Source: JBKECF01 sp047974375
GTDB taxonomy: Bacteria; Bacillota; Clostridia; Lachnospirales; CAMZNU01
Reading direction: 5' to 3'
NCBI GenBank assembly: GCA_047974375.1
Contig: JBKECF010000014.1
Span: 1 to 64,000 of the forward strand
Length of the DNA: 64,000 bases
Shown here: in pieces, positions 27,034 through 35,188 of the stretch
Layout: every line of letters begins with the position of its first letter
Position numbering within the stretch: position 1 is the first letter of the stretch
Made by a program: the position numbers and the translations under genes
Notes under the pieces: generated by a model
What the model saw: the letters and a program-made list of their open reading frames with translations, nothing else
What the model was told of the DNA's origin: nothing
Databases searched by the model: none

Positions 27034-27543
27034 ATGGTTATTCAAAGTGAAGAAGAAAAAGATTGTGAGGAAATTTATGATGTAGTTAAAATAGCATTTT
27101 CTACAGCAGAACACACAGATGGTAATGAGCAAGATTTAGTAATCGACTTGAGAAGAAGTGAAGCTTATATACCTGAGCTATCTTTAATTGCTGAGGTTGA
27201 TGGAGATATAGTGGGGCATATAATGTTTACAAAGGCAATTATAGGCGACAATGAAGTATTAGCTTTAGCTCCATTATCTGTCCTGCCAAAACATCAAAGG
27301 CAAGGAATAGGTGCTAAACTAATTAGTGAAGGCCATAGAATAACCATAGAACTAGGGTATAATTATTCAGTTGTAGTAGGTAGTGAAGTATACTATCCTA
27401 AGTTTGGCTATATACCTGCTTATAAATTTGGTATTGATGACTTAAATGGTGTACCAAAAGAAAATCTTATAGCAATTAAACTTAAAAATAAAGCAAAAAA
27501 ACTTTGTGGAAGAATAATATATTCAAAAGAATTTGGTATTTAG
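27034..27543 (+). CDS. GNAT family N-acetyltransferase (YhbS-like)
   Basis: Second acetyltransferase, 169 residues, closer to the YhbS group. Visible are the CoA loop LPKHQRQGIGAKLISEG and the following VVVGSEVYYPKFGYIPA, a signature of this subfamily. The ATG at 27034 is 9 bases after GAGGAG; an in-frame GTG at 27025 directly abuts that site and is rejected. The substrate is unknown. A strong bidirectional terminator follows, separating it from the convergent DUF368 gene. Confidence 0.88.
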   Translation: MVIQSEEEKDCEEIYDVVKIAFSTAEHTDGNEQDLVIDLRRSEAYIPELSLIAEVDGDIVGHIMFTKAIIGDNEVLALAPLSVLPKHQRQGIGAKLISEGHRITIELGYNYSVVVGSEVYYPKFGYIPAYKFGIDDLNGVPKENLIAIKLKNKAKKLCGRIIYSKEFGI

Positions 27544-27565
27544 TTAAACTTATGGTTAAACTGTA

Positions 27566-27606
27566 CCCTAACCATAGTGAATTCAATGTAGAATTTATGG
27601 TTAGGG
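27566..27606. terminator. Bidirectional intrinsic terminator
   Basis: Perfect 11-bp stem (27566-27576 with 27596-27606) with GAATTC in its loop region, between convergent genes. U-tracts are short on both sides. Confidence 0.65.
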
Positions 27607-27613
27607 CTATTTA

Positions 27614-28456
27614 TTATTTAGATTTGCCAAGTACTAATGAAATACCAACACCAGATACAAAGGTGATAACACCACCAATTAAATTCAAAAACCCAAAATC
27701 TGAACCATATGTAGACGGATTAATAAATATAGACACTAGAGAACCAAATATTAAGCCGAGTATAATAAAATAAGTAGAAGAATAAGCTTTATTAAAAGCA
27801 ATTTCTATTAATTTACTTACAAGAAAAATTCCAATAATAATACCAACTCCTAGAGGTGCTATGGTAAATATAATATTTAATAATAATGAAATATTTTTTA
27901 TTTCAACTAAATAATCGCCTATACTCGCTAGTGCATTAATTATAATTGGATAAAGTCCCATCAAAATAAGTAAAAAAGAACCACTTATTCCTGGAATAAT
28001 CATAGCACTTGATGCAATTAATCCGCCAAAGAAAAGTCTAATAACTAATCCTTTAGATGTCATGCCTGTAGTAGTAGGGTCTTGCAATTCAATAATAGTT
28101 AAAACACATATAATAGCAAAAGATAAAAGGAATAAAAGGAAATTATATTTTTTACTTTCACCTTTTTTCGTATTACCATAAATTAAGGGAATACTACCAG
28201 CAACTAAACCAGCAAAAAGCATATTTGTTATAAATGGATAATTAGTTAATCCAAAATTAATCAACGAGCTAAATGCAATTATGCCAAATACTGCACCTAA
28301 TCCAATTGGAATTAAAAATGTACAGCTCTTTTTAAAATCTTTAAATAAATTATTAATGGAAAATATAAGCTCATCGAAAATATTTAAAACAACCGCTAGT
28401 GTTCCACCACTAACACCTGGTATAATGTTGGCAACGCCTACTAAAATACCTTTCAT
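27614..28456 (-). CDS. DUF368 family membrane protein
   Basis: Polytopic membrane protein of the DUF368 family, 280 residues from this ATG, about eight hydrophobic segments. The hallmark GVANIIPGVSGGTLAVVL is at the N terminus and a second MIIPGISGSFLLILMGLY lies in the middle; the inverted repeat of this motif defines the family. Some family members are linked to undecaprenyl phosphate recycling. The start is uncertain: the only nearby site, GGGG at 28487-28490, is 30 bases before this ATG, while an ATT at 28477 in the same frame is well spaced from it. The region upstream is the hairpin repeat. Confidence 0.82.
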   Translation of the reverse strand: MKGILVGVANIIPGVSGGTLAVVLNIFDELIFSINNLFKDFKKSCTFLIPIGLGAVFGIIAFSSLINFGLTNYPFITNMLFAGLVAGSIPLIYGNTKKGESKKYNFLLFLLSFAIICVLTIIELQDPTTTGMTSKGLVIRLFFGGLIASSAMIIPGISGSFLLILMGLYPIIINALASIGDYLVEIKNISLLLNIIFTIAPLGVGIIIGIFLVSKLIEIAFNKAYSSTYFIILGLIFGSLVSIFINPSTYGSDFGFLNLIGGVITFVSGVGISLVLGKSK

Positions 28457-28499
28457 AAATAAAAAAAAATTTTTAATTTTTAAACACCCCTTTAATTGA

Positions 28500-28774
28500 T
28501 AAGAATTAGACCTCCTCCTCAATGCTTGCACCTGAATTTTGCTTTCGGCAAAACCAAACACTGTATGTTTGGCAGCTGTTCATTGCTGTTTTACTCTGAA
28601 TTTTTGTTTCACAAAAACCAAATGCTATGCATTTGTCTGGTCGGAAGTTACACTTCCTGTTCTGGTCATAAAACTTTGCTTTATTGCTGGAGTAAGAACC
28701 AACTCGACTATGCAGCCAAATAGGTGGCAGGACTGGCCAGTAGGGGTACAAGCCCCAGTGACGATAGGTCTATT
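28500..28774. repeat. Hairpin-array repeat, copy B
   Basis: About 275 bp related to copy A at 11647-11915, in the same orientation and again just upstream of a minus-strand gene (44 bases before the ATG at 28456). It has the same six core hairpins in the same order, with identical stems for most and changed loops in at least three. In place of the second 46-bp unit of copy A it carries a different hairpin module at about 28663-28701 (stem ATAAA/TTTAT at 28668-28684). The end has GGGG-loop-CCCC at 28743-28756. Small ORFs crossing it in both strands look accidental. Confidence 0.8.
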
Positions 28775-28821
28775 GATTTAATAAATATACACGTTTTAGA
28801 TTCTATTATAAAAAATAATAT

Positions 28822-28849
28822 TTGTATATATTTATTTTTCTGTTACAAT
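28822..28849 (+). promoter_or_regulatory. Putative promoter of the NADH oxidase gene
   Basis: TTGTAT (28822-28827) and TACAAT (28844-28849) with a 16-base spacer. It implies a leader of about 135 bases, in which only a small GAGAT/ATCTC hairpin (near 28908-28925) is seen. Confidence 0.45.
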
Positions 28850-28991
28850 TAAGTAAAGTTACTATTTAATAAAAAATATTAAGTAGTTGTTTATGTATAA
28901 TTGTATGAGATTTAACTAACTATCTCAACTTTGAATTATATAACACTTTTAATATTTTTATATAAAAAATTATATTATAAAGGAGATTATT

Positions 28992-30338
28992 ATGGAAAAA
29001 GTAATAGTAATTGGTACAAATCACGCTGGTACACATGCTGTTTTAGAAGTTGCAAATAAGTATAAAGCAACTCACGAAGTTGTAACTTATGATAAAAACA
29101 GTAATATTTCTTTTTTAGGTTGTGGTATGGCTCTTTGGATAGGTGGTGTTATAAAAGAGCCTGATGGGCTATTTTATGCAACACCTGAGTCTTTGGAAGC
29201 TGCAGGTGTAAATGTAAATATGGAACACGAGCTAGTTGACTGTGATTTTGATAAAAAGACTGTAACTATTAAAAATTTAAAAACTAACACAACTTTTGAT
29301 GATAGCTATGACAAACTTATACTTGCTGTAGGCTCATGGCCGATATTGCCTAAACTTCCTAATTCTGATTTATATAATATAATCTACGCTAAAATTTTTC
29401 AAAATGCCCAGTTGGCAATTGAAAAATTAAAAGATCCATCTATTAAAAAAGTGGCAGTGGTTGGAGCGGGATATATAGGTGTTGAATTAGCAGAGGCATT
29501 CAAACAAAATGGTAAAGAAGTTACACTTATAAATGACTTTGAAGTATTAAATAGATATTACGATAAAGAATTTCAAGAAGAAATGCACAAAAATATTGAG
29601 AATAATGGAATTACCGTTAGTGTAGGGGAGTTAGTAACAGGTTTTGAAGGTGAAGGTGGAAAAGTTAAAAAAGTTATAACTAATAAATCTTCATATGATG
29701 CAGATCTAGTGTTAATGTCCATAGGATTTAGACCACTTACGTCAATATTTGCCAATAAACTTGACATGTTGCCAAATGGGGCTATAATTACAAATGATAA
29801 GATGGAAACATCTGTTAAAGACGTTTATGCAATCGGCGATTGTTGTACTGTAAAAAGTAATGTTACTAATAAGCCAGCGCATATTGCTTTAGCAACAAAT
29901 GCAGTTCGTACTGGTATAGTAGCTGGTAACAATGCCTGTGGTGCAAATCTTGAAATGTTAGGTGTTCAAGGTTCTAATGCTATTCATATTTTTGGTCTAA
30001 CACTCACTTCTACGGGATATACTGAGTGTGAAGCAAAAAATGCTGGGTTCGATGTAGATTATGTAGAAGTAACAGACATAATACGCGCAGGCTTCATGCC
30101 AGACCCAGGAGAAGTTACTTTGAAAGTTGTTTGGGATAAAAAAACTTTAAGAATTCTTGGAGCTCAAATTATGTCAAAAGAAGACATAACTTTGGCAATA
30201 CATTTCTTCTCTTTGGCAATACAGGAAAATTATACAATTGATAAATTGGCATTAACCGACTTGTTCTTCTTGCCGCATTTTAATCAACCACATAATTTTA
30301 TTACTAAAGCTGGTTTATTAGCACTAAATAAATTATAA
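28992..30338 (+). CDS. FAD-dependent NADH oxidase (Nox/CoA-disulfide reductase family)
   Basis: Flavoprotein of 448 residues, probably a water-forming NADH oxidase that protects an anaerobe from oxygen and regenerates NAD. The redox-active Cys44 lies in SFLGCGMALWIG. The FAD-binding N terminus is VIVIGTNHAGTHA, the NADH-binding GAGYIGVELAEAF is in the middle, and the second FAD motif VYAIGDCCTV lies near residue 280. The C-terminal dimer domain contains MPDPGEVTLKVVWD. The single Cys separates this group from disulfide reductases with CxxxxC, but CoA-disulfide reductases share it, so the reaction is inferred. AAAGGAG precedes the ATG. It is monocistronic, ended by a terminator. Confidence 0.88.
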   Translation: MEKVIVIGTNHAGTHAVLEVANKYKATHEVVTYDKNSNISFLGCGMALWIGGVIKEPDGLFYATPESLEAAGVNVNMEHELVDCDFDKKTVTIKNLKTNTTFDDSYDKLILAVGSWPILPKLPNSDLYNIIYAKIFQNAQLAIEKLKDPSIKKVAVVGAGYIGVELAEAFKQNGKEVTLINDFEVLNRYYDKEFQEEMHKNIENNGITVSVGELVTGFEGEGGKVKKVITNKSSYDADLVLMSIGFRPLTSIFANKLDMLPNGAIITNDKMETSVKDVYAIGDCCTVKSNVTNKPAHIALATNAVRTGIVAGNNACGANLEMLGVQGSNAIHIFGLTLTSTGYTECEAKNAGFDVDYVEVTDIIRAGFMPDPGEVTLKVVWDKKTLRILGAQIMSKEDITLAIHFFSLAIQENYTIDKLALTDLFFLPHFNQPHNFITKAGLLALNKL

Positions 30339-30346
30339 TTTTAGTT

Positions 30347-30377
30347 TGGGCTGTTACACTTATTTGTGTACAGCCCA
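30347..30377 (+). terminator. Intrinsic terminator
   Basis: Stem TGGGCTG/CAGCCCA extended by TACAC/GTGTA around one bulged T, followed by TTTTA. Confidence 0.75.
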
Positions 30378-30421
30378 TTTTACTTTTATACTTTTAAGAT
30401 AGAAAGGAAATAGGAAAATAC

Positions 30422-32101
30422 ATGTTATTAGTAAGCTTAAATGCAAAGTTTGTCCATTCAACTCTTGCTTTACATAGTATAAAAAGGTACAACCAAGAGT
30501 ATTCAAATATTAAAATTAAAGAATATACAATTAATAATAATTTAGACTTTATATTAGATGATATATATAAAGAAAACGAGGACGTAGTTTGCTTTTCTTG
30601 CTATATATGGAATATTAATGAAACAATAGAAATTTGCAAAAATCTAAGAAAAATAAGCAAATGTGAGATCTTGTTAGGCGGACCAGAAGTCAGCTTTGAC
30701 CCAGAGGAATACATGAATTATGTAGATTATGTAATAAGAGGTGAAGGGGAATTAGCTTTTAAAGACTTTATTCAATATAAGCTAGGGTTAAAAAAAATTG
30801 AAGATGTGAGTTCATTGACTTACAATAAAGGTGGAATTGTTAGTAATAGACAATCTTTGCCTATAAATTTAAATGATTTACCCTTTGTATATAATGATTT
30901 AAAGAAGTTTGAAAATCGGATATTATATTACGAAACCACAAGGGGATGCCCTTTCAATTGTCAATATTGCCTATCATCAACTTTCAACGGTGTTAGGTTT
31001 TTAAATATAAAAAGAGTATATGAAGAGTTAAGCTTTTTTTTGGATAATAAAGTAAAACAAGTAAAATTTATAGACAGAACATTTAATGCTAGTAGTGAAC
31101 ATAGGTATAAAATATGGGAATTTATAATAAAAAGCGATAATGATATAACAAATTTTCACTTTGAAATAGCAGCAGATTTATTTGAACAAAGAGATTTTGA
31201 TTTGTTAAAAACAGCGAGAAAAGGCTTAATACAGTTTGAAATTGGTATACAAACAACTAATGGAAAAACTCTTGAGCTGGTGGCACGAAAAACAAATTTA
31301 AAGAAAGTTTTTGAAAATATAAATAAAATATTTAAAATGGGTAATATTCATTTACACTTAGACTTAATTGCAGGTTTGCCTAGCGAAAACTATGAAAGTT
31401 TTAAGAACTCATTTAATGACGTTTATAAAATGCAATGTGAACAGCTACAATTAGGCTTTTTAAAGGTTTTAAAGGGTTCAGGTATGCGGAAGAATGCTAA
31501 TGCTTTAGGTCTAATGTATAGAGAAAAAGCTCCCTATGAAGTTTTAAGAACCAAGGAAATATCATTTAAAGAACTTTCAATTTTAAAAGGAATAGAAGAG
31601 CTAGTAGATATTTATTATAATTCTAATAGATTTCATACATCTATAATGTATCTAGGTGGATTATTTAAAGAATATTTTGATTTTTATTTAGCTTTACATG
31701 AGTTTTTTATATCTATGGACTATCATAAAGTTTCACATAAAAAGCAAACATATTATACAATTTTACAAGAATTTTACAGTACTTATTTTGAAAAAGATGA
31801 TAATATTTTAATAGAGCTATTACTTTTTGATTTATACTCTAATGAGAATATAAAATCTGTGCCTGATATATTAAATATACATGAAAAATTACTATTTGAT
31901 GAAAAAGATTTTACCTATATAACTAAATATACAAGAAGTCAAATAATTAAAAATACTCATAGCGAAAAATTCAACATAGATATTATACATTTTTCTAAAA
32001 ACAACGAAATTATCCACGGCGAGTTCATATATATTTTTGACTACACTAAAACAAGAGAAAATAATTATGATAATGCGTATATTTGGAGGAAATATGAATA
32101 A
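30422..32101 (+). CDS. B12-binding domain radical SAM protein, DUF4080
   Basis: Radical SAM enzyme of 559 residues. An N-terminal cobalamin-binding-like domain (about 1-130, ILLGGPEVSFDPEEYM) is followed by the radical SAM core with the 4Fe-4S motif TTRGCPFNCQYC (Cys176, Cys180, Cys183). The C-terminal ~190 residues are the DUF4080 region, rich in aromatic residues. Members are widespread in Clostridia and have no established substrate. The cobalamin-binding signature His is not obvious, so B12 use is uncertain. AGAAAGGAAATAGG lies before the ATG. It overlaps the nth start by 8 bases, which suggests coupling. Confidence 0.88.
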   Translation: MLLVSLNAKFVHSTLALHSIKRYNQEYSNIKIKEYTINNNLDFILDDIYKENEDVVCFSCYIWNINETIEICKNLRKISKCEILLGGPEVSFDPEEYMNYVDYVIRGEGELAFKDFIQYKLGLKKIEDVSSLTYNKGGIVSNRQSLPINLNDLPFVYNDLKKFENRILYYETTRGCPFNCQYCLSSTFNGVRFLNIKRVYEELSFFLDNKVKQVKFIDRTFNASSEHRYKIWEFIIKSDNDITNFHFEIAADLFEQRDFDLLKTARKGLIQFEIGIQTTNGKTLELVARKTNLKKVFENINKIFKMGNIHLHLDLIAGLPSENYESFKNSFNDVYKMQCEQLQLGFLKVLKGSGMRKNANALGLMYREKAPYEVLRTKEISFKELSILKGIEELVDIYYNSNRFHTSIMYLGGLFKEYFDFYLALHEFFISMDYHKVSHKKQTYYTILQEFYSTYFEKDDNILIELLLFDLYSNENIKSVPDILNIHEKLLFDEKDFTYITKYTRSQIIKNTHSEKFNIDIIHFSKNNEIIHGEFIYIFDYTKTRENNYDNAYIWRKYE

Positions 32102-32723
32102 AAGAGATAAAGTTAAGATAATAATCGCTCGTTTAGATGAACGTTATCCTCAAGAAGATAAATGCTATTTGAATTATACCCATGATTATGAACTGCTTAT
32201 TGCAACTATTTTAAGTGCTCAGTGTACGGATGATAGAGTTAATTTAGTTACAGAAAAATTATTTAAAAAATACAAGTCACTAGATGATTTCGCCAATAGT
32301 GATTTATATGAATTAATGGAAGATGTTAAATCCACAGGATTTTATAAAAATAAGGCTAAAAATATAAAATCCGCTTGCTACACTTTAATAGAAAAATATA
32401 ACTATATACTGCCTTATGATATTAATGATTTAACTACCTTAGCAGGTGTGGGGAGAAAAACGGCAAATGTTGTAAGGGGACATATATTTGCTTTACCGAG
32501 CATTGTAGTAGATACTCATGTAAAACGTATTTCTAATAGGTTAGGTCTAACAAAAAATGAGGATCCTGTAAAAATTGAATTCGATTTAATGAAAATTTTA
32601 CCTAAAAAAAGTTGGATTAAATACAACCAGCAAGTTATAGCTTTTGGACGGGAGATTTGCAAAGCCAGAGGACCAAAATGTAGTAATTGCTTTATGTCAG
32701 ACATTTGTATATATAGCAAGTAA
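32094..32723 (+). CDS. nth: Endonuclease III
   Basis: DNA glycosylase/AP lyase for oxidised pyrimidines, 209 residues. The helix-hairpin-helix LAGVGRKTANVV carries the catalytic Lys122, and Asp140 is in VVDTHVKRI. The four iron-sulfur cysteines are Cys189, Cys196, Cys199 and Cys205 with the standard 6-2-5 spacing. The start is fixed by TTGGAGGAAAT before the ATG at 32094; the longer frame from 32037 lies inside the upstream gene. It is followed 16 bases later by the PhoP-type regulator. Confidence 0.97.
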   Translation: MNKRDKVKIIIARLDERYPQEDKCYLNYTHDYELLIATILSAQCTDDRVNLVTEKLFKKYKSLDDFANSDLYELMEDVKSTGFYKNKAKNIKSACYTLIEKYNYILPYDINDLTTLAGVGRKTANVVRGHIFALPSIVVDTHVKRISNRLGLTKNEDPVKIEFDLMKILPKKSWIKYNQQVIAFGREICKARGPKCSNCFMSDICIYSK

Positions 32724-32739
32724 TTGTAAAGGGGAAGGT

Positions 32740-33423
32740 ATGAAGACTGTTTTAATTGTGGATGATGAAATAAATATTTTAGAGTTGTTAAGGTATAATT
32801 TAGAAAAAGAAGGTTACAATGTAATTAGCTGTCAAAATGGTAAAGATGTCGATGTCATATTGTCAAATGAAATAGATTTAATTATTTTAGATTTAATGCT
32901 ACCCGAGATAAATGGAATTGATATTCTGAAAAATCTTAAAAAGGGAGAATTTAAAAATATACCTGTTATACTTTTGACAGCTAAATCTGATGAAATTGAT
33001 AAAGTAATAGGGTTGGAACTTGGTGCAGATGATTACATTTCTAAGCCTTTTGGCACTCGTGAATTAATGGCTAGAATAAAAGTTGTATTTAGAAGAAGTA
33101 ATAATGTTAAATGTAATAATGACATAATAAAAAGATACAATATAGAAATGGACACAGCTTCATATATCGTAACAAAAGATAATGAAAAAATCGACCTAAC
33201 TTTAAAAGAATATGAACTACTTAAGCATTTAATAACTCATGAAGGTAGAGTTGTTTCAAGAGAAATATTATTGGAAAAAATTTGGGGCTTTGATTATTTA
33301 GGCGAAACAAGAACTGTAGATGTACATATTCGTCAATTAAGAAAAAAAATAGAAGACGATGATAAAGAGCCATATTTTATTGAAACTGTAAGGGGTGTTG
33401 GTTATAAATTCCGCAAAGAATAG
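32740..33423 (+). CDS. Response regulator, OmpR/PhoP family
   Basis: DNA-binding response regulator, 227 residues. The receiver domain shows D8, D9, phosphoacceptor Asp51 (LIILDLMLPEINGI) and Lys in DYISKPFGTREL. The winged-helix domain follows, with LTLKEYELLKHLITHEGRVV and VDVHIRQLRKKIED. It is typical of PhoP of the phosphate regulon, which the kinase with a PAS domain and the nearby Na/Pi cotransporter support. AAGGGGAAGGT precedes the ATG. The kinase gene starts within its last codons, so the pair is coupled. Confidence 0.9.
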   Translation: MKTVLIVDDEINILELLRYNLEKEGYNVISCQNGKDVDVILSNEIDLIILDLMLPEINGIDILKNLKKGEFKNIPVILLTAKSDEIDKVIGLELGADDYISKPFGTRELMARIKVVFRRSNNVKCNNDIIKRYNIEMDTASYIVTKDNEKIDLTLKEYELLKHLITHEGRVVSREILLEKIWGFDYLGETRTVDVHIRQLRKKIEDDDKEPYFIETVRGVGYKFRKE

Positions 33424-35044
33424 TTTTATATCGCTTTTTTATTATGTAGCTATTTTTTTAATAACATTTATTATCTTTAGTGGACTATATTTCGGTGTAA
33501 TGAATAATTATTTAAATCATGATTTTAAAGTGTTAAATACTTTAAATACAATTGCTATAGAAAATGAAAATATAAAAATTGAAGATAATTATCATTTTTT
33601 TGTTTTAGAAGAAGATAATAGCATTTTACTGAAAGAACTGGAAACATTATATCCTTATATAAAGTATAAAACTTTTATAAACAAAAATAACTTTTACAAT
33701 GATGCACATGGCGATTTTATTTATTCAGCAATTAATAAAAACAATAAAACATATTTGTTGATTTCTAAATATGATAAAGCATTTGGGGTGCAAACATATT
33801 TTGCTTTGTACTATTTAATATTTGCTTTTTTTGCTGTTTTGTTATTATTAATTATTAGGGATAGAGTTTTTAAAACTTTTATTGAACCACTTGACTTTTT
33901 ACAAAATAAAATCCGAAAATTTTCTGTTAACAACAGAAATGATATTATTTTGAACAATTATATTTATGAAGAACTTATTAATTCTATTAATGGATTTAAA
34001 AATTTTGCTTTAGATAGTTTGGATAAAAAATCTACAATTAATAATAATCAAAAGTTCTTATTAAATTCCATGGAAAACGGTGTAATTGCTGTAGATTTAG
34101 AAGAAAAAATTTTATTGTATAATAATTCAGCTAAAGACTTGTTGGAGTCTGATAAAATAAATAAAGGCGCTTTTATATACAAAATAATAGATGATAGCGA
34201 CTTTATAAATTATTATAGTTCTTACAATAATAGAGAATCTATAAAAGATTTACAATATGAGAAAAATAGTAATAAAAAAACATTATGTGTTAAAATTAAT
34301 AAATTATTAAATAATAAGGAAGAAATTATTGGTAAAATTATTTTAATTCAAGATGTAACTAATATAAGAAAATTAGAAAACATGCGTAAAGATTTCACAT
34401 CAAATGTATCTCATGAATTTAAAACACCTTTAACATCTATTATAGGCTTTGTGGAAACCTTAGAGGATGGTGCTTTAGAAGATAAAGCAATAGCAAAAAA
34501 ATTTTTAGGTATAATAAAAATTGAGGCTTATAGACTAAAAAGGCTAATAGGAGAGGTTTTATATATATCTGAAATCGAGCACAGAGCCGAAAAAATACAA
34601 GAAGATAAAAATTTATCGGAAATATTAAATCATGTTGTTAATATTTTAAACCAAAAAGCTTTGGACAAAAATATAATAATTGAAGTTAACATAGATGATA
34701 AAATATATTTTCCTTGTGAGAGTGATGCTTTTTCACAAATATTTATTAATATAATAGACAATAGTATTAAATATACTAAGGAGGGTAAAATATCAATTAG
34801 TTTAAAATTAGAAAATAAATGTATTGAATTTAAAGTTAAAGATACTGGCATCGGTATCGATGATAAATATATAGATAGAATCTTCGAAAGATTTTACAAA
34901 GTGGATAAAAGTAGGCAAGGAGTGAATAGTACAGGTCTTGGTTTGTCCATAACAAAGCATTTAGTTAACCGTTATAATGGGGAAATATTTGTTGAAAGCG
35001 AAAAAAATAAAGGTTCAACATTTGTTATAAAGTTTAATATATAA
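33395..35044 (+). CDS. Sensor histidine kinase, PhoR-like
   Basis: Membrane histidine kinase, about 549 residues. It has helix 1 near residues 12-34 (LFYYVAIFLITFIIFSGLYF), a short external domain, helix 2 near 135-155, a PAS-like domain (about 225-320, MENGVIAVDLEEKILLYNNS), then HisKA with His340 in VSHEFKTPLTS. The ATPase domain has FINIIDNSIKYTKEG, KDTGIGID, FERFYKVD and STGLGLSI. The start is not clear: GTG at 33395 and TTG at 33398 lie directly on the AAGGGG site, 29 bases inside the regulator gene, and there is no ATG before the second half of helix 1. It likely senses phosphate limitation through the transport system. Confidence 0.88.
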   Translation: MLVINSAKNSFISLFYYVAIFLITFIIFSGLYFGVMNNYLNHDFKVLNTLNTIAIENENIKIEDNYHFFVLEEDNSILLKELETLYPYIKYKTFINKNNFYNDAHGDFIYSAINKNNKTYLLISKYDKAFGVQTYFALYYLIFAFFAVLLLLIIRDRVFKTFIEPLDFLQNKIRKFSVNNRNDIILNNYIYEELINSINGFKNFALDSLDKKSTINNNQKFLLNSMENGVIAVDLEEKILLYNNSAKDLLESDKINKGAFIYKIIDDSDFINYYSSYNNRESIKDLQYEKNSNKKTLCVKINKLLNNKEEIIGKIILIQDVTNIRKLENMRKDFTSNVSHEFKTPLTSIIGFVETLEDGALEDKAIAKKFLGIIKIEAYRLKRLIGEVLYISEIEHRAEKIQEDKNLSEILNHVVNILNQKALDKNIIIEVNIDDKIYFPCESDAFSQIFINIIDNSIKYTKEGKISISLKLENKCIEFKVKDTGIGIDDKYIDRIFERFYKVDKSRQGVNSTGLGLSITKHLVNRYNGEIFVESEKNKGSTFVIKFNI

Positions 35045-35052
35045 TAATAAAG

Positions 35053-35085
35053 CGATTAGTTGTTTTTTTAACTAGTCGTTTTTTT
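35053..35085 (+). terminator. Intrinsic terminator
   Basis: A 9-bp stem (35053-35061 with 35070-35078, one G-U pair) followed by seven T, after the PhoR-like gene. Confidence 0.8.
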
Positions 35086-35107
35086 ATTGAGATTAAGTGT
35101 AATGAGA

Positions 35108-35135
35108 TTGTATTTTATAAATTTTATGTTAAAAT
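35108..35135 (+). promoter_or_regulatory. Promoter of the Na/Pi cotransporter gene
   Basis: TTGTAT (35108-35113) and TAAAAT (35130-35135), spacer 16 bases, preceded by TGT just before the -10 (extended type). Confidence 0.5.
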
Positions 35136-35188
35136 AATATCGGATAATGAGTACATAGCTCATTTTTAATCGTTAATGGGAGGAAAAA

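Noticed and set aside
28496..28781. Several ORFs of 75-81 codons on both strands across repeat copy B
   Set aside because: They lie wholly on the hairpin repeat, have no ribosome sites and no resemblance to proteins.
32644..32739. 32-residue N-terminal extension of the PhoP-like regulator
   Set aside because: It lies inside nth, and a good ribosome site plus the family N terminus place the start at 32740.
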